A stretch of DNA of 60,502 nt from Rhodocyclaceae bacterium (GTDB lineage Bacteria > Pseudomonadota > Gammaproteobacteria > Burkholderiales > Rhodocyclaceae), in assembly GCA_016791105.1 (NCBI GenBank), contig JAEUNM010000087.1, forward strand, positions 1 through 60,502. Reading direction: 5' to 3'. The notes under the pieces are model-generated. The model saw only the letters and a program-made list of their open reading frames with translations. It did no database searches and had not been told where the DNA came from. This document shows, one piece after another, positions 35,401 to 41,706 of the stretch (the stretch's first letter is position 1; the number at the start of each line of letters is the position of its first letter). The translations under genes were made by a program, and so were the position numbers.

Positions 35401-35526
35401 ATGGGCGTGGATTATCTGCAGGGCTATGCGTTCTCACGCCCGCAACCGCTCGAAGCCATACTCGATAGCCTGGAACAGCGCCCGCTGCAGAGCGCCACCG
35501 TGGTCGCGCTGGAACGGGCGGCCTGA
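32497..35526 (+). CDS. MASE1-PAS-PAS-GGDEF-EAL membrane c-di-GMP enzyme
   Basis: An approximately 1009-residue membrane sensor. The MASE1 domain (about 20-300) has multiple helices and G-G-E-I-A-G-I-W-Y-A-N-A-A. Two PAS domains follow (about 345-590). The GGDEF domain has an intact active site (R-L-G-G-D-E-F, near 645), so cyclase activity is expected. In the EAL domain the signature reads E-V-L-L-R (EVL), but other catalytic motifs are kept (D-D-F-G-S-G, Y-L-K-I-D-G, E-T-V-A-E), so phosphodiesterase activity is plausible. Two earlier in-frame ATGs exist; the chosen one has AGGA upstream. Confidence 0.92.
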   Translation: MIEPAVSASAAPGLRRRALRTLCWMLGLAAGHFLVVLGCLALAKTGGEIAGIWYANAALLVAMLKLPQLPRLPLLALALLGNTLANLEFGDSLNVALSLAACNAAEIAVALGVLGMTRARRALHDVPRAFLDYACIALAVPVVPAALAAAAIRSAAGPAFETSWLQWWTGDAMGYLLLLPIALMPFEGTTRRYLNGARAEEFLTIAAGTWIVSFVALTRFDHPFIVMQLPLVVAALRLPLFGTYVVALCTVLLALLLADAGMLHVQPTAGTVAAATLNLYSGLIFGFPMTLALLMEGQRRKQRETAEREQRWRFAVAGTGQAVWEYDAAKAEVSCWPQSAFGAVSAAAPQSFSLDAWCQRLHEEDRDRVRAELAAAVRAERTFDTHYRLLGASGEIMQIRAVATRACDAEGRCVRLIGTEADVSDTVRLTAQLFEEKELMRVTLHSIGDAVIATNAQGLISFMNPTAERLTGCLLWEALDRNIEEIFHLRDLDKQVDIDNLVRDALDARMPTGGQYHATLANRSGDSYEVSTTVTPICNPLGTVLGAVVVFQDITHARTLQRELAFRATHDVLTGLPNRFEFERVLGECLEYAHAGREHAVCFIDLDRFKIVNDTAGHAAGDALLRELGDMLMQAVRGSDLLARLGGDEFGLILVDCPLAKAVAVCEKLLTQIRAFRFSWSGQIFEIGASFGVVRMDRESPEVGEIMSQADVACYTSKAQGRNRVTVYHSADNVATDQHREILRAAGLREALAEQRFRLFAQSIHSAQRQEDAPTRYEVLLRLMDADGNILGPGAFIPAAERYDLMGEIDRWVIRRTLGPLGARIAAQPGLQLAINLSANSLDDPSFADFLHAELAASELPPDRLCFEITETALINHLSNAHKVLGALARHGCRVALDDFGSGLSSFNYLKQFKVNYLKIDGCFVRGLQPYGADHAILESINDIGHKLGAETVAECVETRAVASLLAAMGVDYLQGYAFSRPQPLEAILDSLEQRPLQSATVVALERAA

Positions 35527-35659
35527 AGCAAGTCCCTGCCTGGGCAGTGGGCAGCGGAATGTTTGCTGTCTCCACCTGATTTTTCCCGCCGGCCGGCTGC
35601 GCCGGCAGTGGCCGGAGAAAGTGCTACCCTAGCAGTTCCACCGAGCGTATTCCGCTGCC

Positions 35660-36436
35660 ATGGCTAGTTCGCGCTTACCGCGTTACTTTCTTCCGTTCCC
35701 GGACGGATGCCGGATTCCAGCGCGCAGCTGCGGGCCGCTGGGCCTGTTCGATCAGGGCGACCCCAATGTCACCAGCTTGCTCGGCGACACGCCGGGACCA
35801 CTGGGTTGGGGCGACTGGGGGGATCCGGCGCTGCGTACCCTGCCTTACGCAGCCGCCGCGCGCATGTGCGCGCCGGCAGGCGGCGCGCCCCAGGCACCTG
35901 CCGTGCATCCGGACGGCGACAGTGCGCATCGCAAGCCTGCTGGCGAAATCGAAATGAGCGAAGATGGGCTCAAACTTCTGCGGGCAGTGGAGCAATTGAG
36001 CCTCAAGCCCTACGATGACCAGACCGGCAAGGAAACCGACAAGTGGGTCAAAGGCGCGACCATAGGTTATGGGCATTTGCTGGCCCAGGCGGAGTGGGAC
36101 AGCTACAAGGATGGCATTACCGAAACCGACGCGATCAAGCTGTTCGACAAGGATTTGCTGCCTTTCGTGAAAACGGTGCGCGAAGCGATCAGCGTCCCGC
36201 TGGCGCAGAACGAATTCGACGCGCTGGTAATCCTTGCCTTCAACATCGGCCCCGCATTCAAATCGTCGTCCGTCGCCAAGCTGGTCAATGACCCCAAAGC
36301 CGTAACTTCCTATGCCAGTCTTGAAGAGGCCTGGAAGGCCTGGAACAAATCCCAGGGCAAGGTCATGAAGGGCCTGGAAAATCGCCGCCAGTGCGAGTGG
36401 AACATTTACAGCAAGGGTAAGTACGAGCGATGGTAG
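35660..36436 (+). CDS. GH24 lysozyme with a non-catalytic N-terminal extension (effector-like)
   Basis: A 258-residue protein whose C-terminal 160 residues are a phage-type muramidase: catalytic E111 (A-V-E-Q-L-S), D119/D120 and G-A-T-I-G-Y-G-H at 132-139, the T4-lysozyme pattern. The first 95 residues are Gly/Pro/Asp-rich (L-L-G-D-T-P-G-P-L-G-W-G-D) and have no signal peptide, transmembrane helix or holin partner. The stop overlaps the start of a secreted LprI-type lysozyme inhibitor, giving toxin-immunity architecture. A secreted antibacterial effector is the favoured inference; a prophage remnant endolysin is the alternative, but no other phage gene is nearby. Confidence 0.82.
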   Translation: MASSRLPRYFLPFPDGCRIPARSCGPLGLFDQGDPNVTSLLGDTPGPLGWGDWGDPALRTLPYAAAARMCAPAGGAPQAPAVHPDGDSAHRKPAGEIEMSEDGLKLLRAVEQLSLKPYDDQTGKETDKWVKGATIGYGHLLAQAEWDSYKDGITETDAIKLFDKDLLPFVKTVREAISVPLAQNEFDALVILAFNIGPAFKSSSVAKLVNDPKAVTSYASLEEAWKAWNKSQGKVMKGLENRRQCEWNIYSKGKYERW

Positions 36437-36903
36437 GCTGGCGTTTGCGCCTGGCCGCCGGTGTGGCGAGTGCCACCCTGGCGTTGCTGCCGCTCTCCAC
36501 TTGGGCGATCGACAATCCGGACGCGCCGGATCTCGCCGCCGCCTTCGAGGTGCGCGCCAAACATTACGAAGCACGCGTGGCCGCGGCGGCCGGTGGTGGA
36601 CCAGAGTTATCCGTCGCGCTGGCGGAATACGCCAAATTCCTTGACCAAGAATTGAATGCCGCCTATGCGGGCGCCCATGCCCGCCTTGGCGCGGCCGGCA
36701 AAGCCGATTTGCGGGCGGCACAAAGGCGCTGGCTGGCCTGGCGCGATGCGGAAGGCGCATTCATAGACGGCCAATGGACGCAATCCACAGCGGGCAGTTC
36801 CTACCTGCTGACCCGCGCACTAGCGCGGGCTGCGCCGGTACGCGAGCGTACCCTGAGCCTGCTGCGCTATCTGCGCGAATTGCCACCGGCCGCCGACAAG
36901 TAG
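36430..36903 (+). CDS. Secreted LprI/DUF1311-type lysozyme inhibitor (putative immunity protein)
   Basis: The 157-residue protein has a signal peptide (hydrophobic helix ending S-T-W-A at about 27) and a mature domain with the DUF1311/LprI pattern: A-A-Q-R-R-W-L-A-W-R-D-A-E-G-A-F and L-N-A-A-Y-A. Proteins of this family include LprI, reported to inhibit lysozyme. The cysteines usual in this domain are missing here. The ATG lies inside the lysozyme gene's last codons (7-base overlap), so the two are translationally coupled and the inhibitor would protect the periplasm. Confidence 0.75.
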   Translation: MVGWRLRLAAGVASATLALLPLSTWAIDNPDAPDLAAAFEVRAKHYEARVAAAAGGGPELSVALAEYAKFLDQELNAAYAGAHARLGAAGKADLRAAQRRWLAWRDAEGAFIDGQWTQSTAGSSYLLTRALARAAPVRERTLSLLRYLRELPPAADK

Positions 36904-37033
36904 CGGCGCTTTCCTGCTGCCGCGGCCTGAGTTGCCATGTAGGCGAGTGACCCGGTTTCTATGCTGCGGAAGGTACCGGCGCCGCGGCCGGTTTGGCGCA
37001 TCCCGCGGCGCTTGCCGAAAATGCCCGCGTGGT

Positions 37034-37062
37034 GTCGCCAAAGCCCGGCACCCTGGTATAAT
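37034..37062 (+). promoter_or_regulatory. tRNA-Ala promoter
   Basis: A perfect TATAAT at 37057-37062 lies 13 bases before the tRNA. The matching -35 region (about 37034) is weak (TGTCGC-like). Spacing to the tRNA fits direct initiation just upstream of the acceptor stem. Confidence 0.7.
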
Positions 37063-37075
37063 GCCGCGCTTCGTT

Positions 37076-37151
<76 letters not shown>

Positions 37152-37158
37152 TTTCCAG

Positions 37159-37185
37159 AAGGCCAGACTTTGCTCTGGCCTTTTT
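37159..37185 (+). terminator. Rho-independent terminator after tRNA-Ala
   Basis: AAGGCCAGA and TCTGGCCTT form a perfect 9-bp stem with a 6-base loop, followed by a T run. It should end the tRNA transcript. Confidence 0.88.
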
Positions 37186-37269
37186 CACGCCCGCGAAGGG
37201 CCAGTAGTGGCGGGGTTTCGCGGGTGGCGCGAATTTCGATGATCGCCAGCAGGCCCTGATTTCGCTCTG

Positions 37270-37310
37270 TCGGCCACCTGAATTCGTCTCTTTTCTCTGT
37301 TTTTGTCTAG
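37270..37310. repeat. Left copy of an imperfect direct repeat flanking the defence island
   Basis: TCGGCCAC followed 8 bases later by GTCTCTTTTCTCTGTTTTTG is echoed at 50563-50612 (TCGGCCAC, 16 bases, GTCTCTGTTCTCCGTTTTGC). The second block matches at 16 of 20 positions by eye. Could be remnants of attachment or transposition sites; chance or shared low-complexity is possible. Confidence 0.3.
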
Positions 37311-37431
37311 CCCGGTCTACGGCCGACACCCTGTAATCATGCGGTTTCCCGGGCGGTGGTTTGCACCACAATACGCCTACCAACCGGGTTACAAACGTTC
37401 TTCGCGGCAACTACCCGCAGCAGGATTTTCC

Positions 37432-37635
37432 TTAAACCTGGATCGGCGGACACGGCACTGTTCCGTAAGAGCAGAACACGCAGCAGTCCCCCGGCTTGGG
37501 TTTGAGCACCGTGTGGCAGCCGTCGCATTCGTAGAACCACTGGCAGGCATCGGTGGGCATCCGCTCAGTCTTGACGTGCCCGCACACCGGGCAGGTCAGT
37601 GTCGAATCGAGTACGGGCTCCACGGCGATCTCCAA
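37432..37635 (-). CDS. Cysteine-rich small protein (GDCCVFCSYG type)
   Basis: A 67-residue protein with C-P-V-C-G-H, C-D-G-C-H-T and G-D-C-C-V-F-C-S-Y-G-T-V-P-C-P-P-I-Q. I recognise this conserved small protein from mobile metal-resistance loci in proteobacteria; it probably binds metal through its zinc-ribbon-like cysteine pairs. Function is not established. It is adjacent to degenerate recombinase genes, consistent with mobile-element cargo. Confidence 0.75.
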   Translation of the reverse strand: MEIAVEPVLDSTLTCPVCGHVKTERMPTDACQWFYECDGCHTVLKPKPGDCCVFCSYGTVPCPPIQV

Positions 37636-37659
37636 GGGTGATTGGCCGATTGTAGGCCA

Positions 37660-38121
37660 TCACCTTGCCAGCCCGCCAATCACTTCCCGCTGCGCGTTCC
37701 AGTCATCCGGCAGCGCGTTCTCCACGAAGTACAGTAGCGACAGCCCGACAGGTTGCCGACCCCGCGCAATATCCTCAACGATGTCCGGTGCCAGCCGCGC
37801 CAACTTGAGCATCTTCTGCATCCGCGCCAGCCCTATCCTTTCGGCCTTCGCCAGTTCGGTCATGTTCTTCACCCGGCCCGAATCGATCAATTCCTGTCAG
37901 AAGAACGCCTTGGCCAGCGCCGACATCAGATTCTCATCGACCGATGTCGGCCGACCAGGATTCAGCAGCGATGCCATTCGCCCGGGCGTCGTCGGCTCCA
38001 CGACTACCTTCCTCGCCTTGTGCCTGACGAAGCGCACCGGGATAAATGTGGTCAGCTTGATGCCATCTTCCAGCTTCGCTGTGTTCGACCGTGCCTGACC
38101 GGTCTGCTGTAACCCTCTCAT
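37660..38121 (-). pseudogene. HTH gene of a serine-recombinase element, broken by an in-frame TGA
   Basis: A single minus-strand frame reads an N-terminal part (D-G-I-K-L-T-T-F-I-P-V-R-F-V-R-H-K-A-R-K-V-V-V to S-A-L-A-K-A-F-F), a TGA at 37897-37899, then Q-E-L-I-D-S-G-R-V-K-N-M-T-E-L-A and a C-terminal part ending I-G-G-L-A-R. Related small HTH proteins encoded beside large serine recombinases have a tryptophan or similar residue at the break, so TGG to TGA is likely. The gene appears to be inactivated unless the stop is read through. Confidence 0.7.
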
Positions 38122-38384
38122 GCCATGTCCTCCATTTCCAGTTCGCGCAATTCAGCCCCGATGCTGTTCGGCGCCAGTTCCGCCATCAGCGCCGACCACC
38201 CCGCCGGATGCCATTCAATGTCGATACCCTCGTCCTTGAGCTGCACCCGGGCAATCAGCAGCCGCACTAGCCGGCACCGTTCCTCAGGGAACATCTCGTT
38301 CCAGACCACCGACAGATTGCGCATCGCCAGCACTACAGCGGGCTCCGGCACCGTGGCGTCGAATTTCTGGACATCATCCCACAC
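38118..38384 (-). pseudogene. C-terminal fragment of a large serine recombinase
   Basis: The minus-strand frame reads P-A-V-V-L-A-M-R-N-L-S-V-V-W-N-E-M-F-P-E-E-R-C-R-L-V-R-L-L and ends E-L-E-M-E-D-M-A, typical of the tail of large serine recombinases. The resolvase catalytic domain and zinc ribbon are missing. Upstream it joins abruptly to a DUF3489 fragment, so most of the recombinase was deleted. The stop overlaps the start of the broken HTH gene (ATGA), the arrangement found in intact elements. Confidence 0.75.
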
Positions 38385-38575
38385 TGGGCATCGGTGAGCA
38401 GGTGGTGGCCATCTGCGTCGACGATGAGCTCTCGGGCGGGCAGGCCCTCGACGACCTTGGTGCGGGCGCCACCGCGCAGGTTGGCTGGCAATGGTTCGAT
38501 GTTGCCGTCCGCGCGGCCGGCAGCGGCCTTGAGAATGGCGCTCTGGGTGTTGGTCAGTTTGGCTTGGGTGGTCAT
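38333..38575 (-). pseudogene. DUF3489 protein truncated at the recombinase junction
   Basis: The N-terminal 65 residues (M-T-T-Q-A-K-L-T-N-T-Q-S-A-I-L-K-A-A-A-G-R-A-D-G-N-I-E-P-L-P) are a DUF3489 domain, common in plasmid and integrated-element regions. The last residues (M-S-R-N-S-T-P-R-C-R) come from reading the recombinase fragment out of frame, so the gene is fused to foreign sequence at about 38385. GGAG lies 6 bases before the ATG at 38575. Confidence 0.65.
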
Positions 38576-38603
38576 GATCATCTCCGATGGTTGGTGGGCA
38601 TCG

Positions 38604-38835
38604 TCACTCGTCGCCGCCGAAAATCACCGGCAACTCATCCAGCTGGACTCCACCCGCCCGAGATCGCCAGCGTGGCCCCAGTTGATGGCATCGGGGTCGT
38701 GACCGAAGTGATCGTCGGCGAGTTGTTGCAGCCGTTCCAGCTTGGCGTGGATGGTGGCGGTAGGGCGAGGTAGACGTCGAGGGCGGTTGGCTTGGCATTC
38801 AGCGTGGGCTCCGTGATGTGATTGACAACGAGCAC
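38604..38835 (-). pseudogene. Frameshifted mobile-element hypothetical gene upstream of DUF3489
   Basis: A coherent protein can be read only by changing frame: N-H-I-T-E-P-T-L-N-A-K at the start, then A-K-L-E-R-L-Q-Q-L-A-D-D-H-F-G-H-D-P-D-A-I-N-W-G-H-A-G-D-L-G-R-V-E in another frame, then L-D-E-L-P-V-I-F-G-G-D-E in a third. At least two frameshifts are needed, so the gene is dead. The DDHFGHDPDAINWGH block is typical of a hypothetical protein found beside DUF3489 genes. Confidence 0.6.
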
Positions 38836-38923
38836 ATGAAGGCGCTGTTGGATCAGGAAGCCAAGCTATTCATCAAGAGCTGGCTGCGGTTGTGCCACAT
38901 TGATAAAATGAACCGCTTGTGCC

Positions 38924-39265
38924 ATGCCGATCAGGATGTCCGAGATGAAGCGCTGCATCGTTGGTATTCGCCGTCCCGGTGACCGGGAGCCCCCGCCGGG
39001 CAAGAATACGCCGACCGTCTGGTTCCCTTCGATGGCTACGATGGCGGCAGTGCTATCCGAGAACAACCAGACACTGTTGCGCCTCATCCGTGACAAGCGG
39101 CCCAAGTCGTTGACCGAGCTGGCCGAACTTACTGGGCGGCAGGTACCCAATCTTTCTCGCTCGCTGCGGATGATGGAGGGCTACGGCCTGGTAGCACTGA
39201 AGAAAAATGTGCGTGAAATTGAGCCCATCGCGCTGGCGACCAGTTTCCAGATACTGATCGACTGA
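38924..39265 (+). CDS. HTH transcriptional regulator (HVO_A0114/COG4190 type)
   Basis: The 113-residue winged-helix protein has the typical run A-T-M-A-A-V-L-S-E-N-N-Q-T-L-L-R-L-I-R, E-L-A-E-L-T-G-R-Q-V-P-N-L-S-R-S-L-R-M-M-E-G-Y-G-L-V, and an acidic end. Relatives are predicted DNA-binding antitoxins or local repressors. It ends 11 bases before hsdR, so it probably regulates the R-M operon. Starts at 38936 or 38945 are equally possible. Confidence 0.75.
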   Translation: MPIRMSEMKRCIVGIRRPGDREPPPGKNTPTVWFPSMATMAAVLSENNQTLLRLIRDKRPKSLTELAELTGRQVPNLSRSLRMMEGYGLVALKKNVREIEPIALATSFQILID

Positions 39266-39276
39266 AGAACAATACG

Positions 39277-41691
39277 ATGAAGGGGGAGGCAATGCGAGAT
39301 GGCGTGATCACCGAAGCGGATTCCTGCCGCGAATTCGTCACACCCAAACTGGTCGAGGCCGGTTGGGGCACGGCCCCGCATGCCATTGGCGAGCAGCGCA
39401 GCTTCACCAATGGCCGCATCATCGTGGCGGGCGGCAAGGTTCGGCGTGGCAAGCAGAAACGCGCCGACTACCTGCTGTATTACCGCCGTGACTATCCCTT
39501 GGCCGTGGTCGAAGCCAAGGAAATCGGCCTGCCTGCCGAAACCGGGGTGCAGCAGGCGCGCGAGTACGCAGAGATACTCGGGCTCAAATTTGCCTACGCC
39601 ACCAACGGCCACCGCATCATCGAAATCGACTACACCACCGGCACCGAGCGGGAGGTGGATCGCTACGCCACGCCCGACGAGCTGTTTGCCCGGGTGGCGG
39701 CTGCCGCGCAGTTACCACAGGCTTCGACCCCGCACCTGTTGGAACCCTTCAACCTTGTTTCCGGCAAGGTGCCGCGCTATTACCAGCAGATTGCCATCCA
39801 CCGCGTCATCGAGGCGATCCTGCTCGGGCAGAAGCGCATCCTTGCCACGCTGGCCACCGGCACCGGCAAGACCTGCGTGGCCTTCCAGATCTGCTGGAAG
39901 CTCTGGAACAGTCGTTGGAATCGCACCGGCGAATATCGTCGCCCGAAAATCCTGTTTCTGGCCGACCGCAACATCCTGGTCGATGATCCGATGGCCAAGA
40001 TGTTCGCGCCCTTTGGCGATGCCCGGCACAAGATCGTCGGCGGCGACGTGAGCCAAAGCCGGGATATGTACTTCGGCATCTATCAGGCGCTTTCCACGGC
40101 CAGCACTGACGTCTTTCGCCAGTACCGTCCGGATTTCTTCGACCTGATCATCATCGACGAGTGTCACCGTGGCTCCAGCCGTGACGAAAGCGCCTGGCGT
40201 GCGGTGCTGGACTACTTCGAGCCTGCCGTGCAGTTCGGCATGACCGCCACGCCCTTGCGCGAGGAAACCCGCGACAGTTACGAATACTTCGGCAACCCGG
40301 TCTATACCTACAGCCTGCGCCAAGGCATCGAGGATGGCTTTCTGGCACCCTATCGCGTTCACCGTGTCATTACCACCGTGGATGCTGCTGGTTGGCGGCC
40401 CAGCAAGGACGAACTGGACCGCTACGGGCGTGTAGTGCCTGACGACGAATACCAGACCAAGGACTTCGAGCGGGTCATTGCCCTGCGCGCTCGTACTCGG
40501 GCGATGGCGCGACACCTGACCGATCTGCTCAAGGGCACCGACCGCTTTGCCAAGACACTGGTGTTCTGTGTTGATCAGGAACACGCCGCCGAGATGCGCC
40601 AGGAATTGCTCAACCTCAACAGCGATCTGGTCAAGCAGTATCCAGACTACGTCTGCCGCGTCACCGCCGACGAGGCCGCGATTGGCCTGACGCATCTGTC
40701 GCACTTTCAGGATGTAGACAAACCCACGCCCGTCATCCTGACCACCTCCCAGCTTCTGACCACCGGCGTCGATGCCGAGATGGTCAAGAACGTGGTGCTG
40801 GCGCGCGTGGTGGGGTCTCGCGCCGAATTCAGACAGATCGTTGGGCGTGGCACGCGGCTCAAGGTTGATTACGGCAAGGAATACTTCAACATCATCGATT
40901 TCACCGGCACGGCTACCCACCACTTTGCTGATCCGGATTTTGACGGTGATCCGGCGCGGATCGAGGAAGTCACCGTAGATGAAACCGGGGAGCAGGTTGG
41001 CATCACCGAAGTGAACTCCGAAATGCCGCAGGAGGATGTGCCGGTGGGGTACGAACTTCCCGAAGAGCAGATCGGGCCAGACACCGGCATTCTTATCAAT
41101 GAGCCGCCGCCCGAACCCCGCAAGTTCTATATCGACGGCGGCGAAGTCGAAGTCATCGGCCACCTGGTCTACGACCTCGACAGCGACGGCAAGAAGCTGC
41201 AGGTGGTCAAGTACACCGAATATTCCGGCCGCGCCGTGCGCACCCTGTACCCGACTCGCGAGGCGCTCCAGTCGGCCTGGGCTAATCCCGACACCCGCTC
41301 CGAGGTGCTGCGCGAGCTGACCCAACGCGGCATCAGTTTCGAGGAGTTGGCCTCCAGCAGCGAACAGCCCGATGCCGACCCATTCGATCTCTTGTGCCAC
41401 TTGGCCTGGAATGCACCGCTGCTCACCCGCCGTCAGCGTGCCGAAGTTGCCAAGCGTCAGGCCCAAGACCTGTTCGCCCAATACGGCGACACGGCGCGCG
41501 AGATCCTCGCGCTGCTGCTCGACCGCTACGTCGAGCGCGGCATTCTGCAATTCAATGCGCTATCCGAGCTGATGAAGGTGCAACCCTTCGACCGCTACGG
41601 CAGTCCGTCCGAGATCGCCACCCGTCACTTCGGCGGCGTGCGCGGCATGAAGGATGCCGTATCCCGGCTGCAGACGGCGCTCTACCAATAA
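39277..41691 (+). CDS. hsdR: Type I restriction enzyme R subunit (EcoEI-like HsdR)
   Basis: An 804-residue motor-nuclease. The N-terminal RecB-like nuclease shows K-R-A-D-Y-L (Asp64) and V-V-E-A-K (Glu79, Lys81). The helicase has Walker A A-T-G-T-G-K-T (193-199), D-E-C-H (294-297), M-T-A-T-P and V-G-R-G-T-R-L. The C-terminal third resembles the EcoEI R C-terminal domain, which docks to the methylase core. The length fits the short HsdR class. Start 39277, or 39292 which has GGGGGAGG just upstream. First gene of the operon; hsdM follows after 15 bases. Confidence 0.93.
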   Translation: MKGEAMRDGVITEADSCREFVTPKLVEAGWGTAPHAIGEQRSFTNGRIIVAGGKVRRGKQKRADYLLYYRRDYPLAVVEAKEIGLPAETGVQQAREYAEILGLKFAYATNGHRIIEIDYTTGTEREVDRYATPDELFARVAAAAQLPQASTPHLLEPFNLVSGKVPRYYQQIAIHRVIEAILLGQKRILATLATGTGKTCVAFQICWKLWNSRWNRTGEYRRPKILFLADRNILVDDPMAKMFAPFGDARHKIVGGDVSQSRDMYFGIYQALSTASTDVFRQYRPDFFDLIIIDECHRGSSRDESAWRAVLDYFEPAVQFGMTATPLREETRDSYEYFGNPVYTYSLRQGIEDGFLAPYRVHRVITTVDAAGWRPSKDELDRYGRVVPDDEYQTKDFERVIALRARTRAMARHLTDLLKGTDRFAKTLVFCVDQEHAAEMRQELLNLNSDLVKQYPDYVCRVTADEAAIGLTHLSHFQDVDKPTPVILTTSQLLTTGVDAEMVKNVVLARVVGSRAEFRQIVGRGTRLKVDYGKEYFNIIDFTGTATHHFADPDFDGDPARIEEVTVDETGEQVGITEVNSEMPQEDVPVGYELPEEQIGPDTGILINEPPPEPRKFYIDGGEVEVIGHLVYDLDSDGKKLQVVKYTEYSGRAVRTLYPTREALQSAWANPDTRSEVLRELTQRGISFEELASSSEQPDADPFDLLCHLAWNAPLLTRRQRAEVAKRQAQDLFAQYGDTAREILALLLDRYVERGILQFNALSELMKVQPFDRYGSPSEIATRHFGGVRGMKDAVSRLQTALYQ

Positions 41692-41706
41692 CGAGAAACC
41701 CATCCC

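Noticed and set aside
35660..36436. Prophage lysis cassette
   Set aside because: No holin, spanin, tail or integrase genes nearby; the immediate partner is a secreted lysozyme inhibitor, which a lysis cassette would not need.
38824..38985. Short plus-strand frame (MKALLDQEAKLF...) before the HTH regulator
   Set aside because: About 50 codons, overlaps the start of the regulator in another frame and has no recognisable family; it may be a remnant but cannot be supported.
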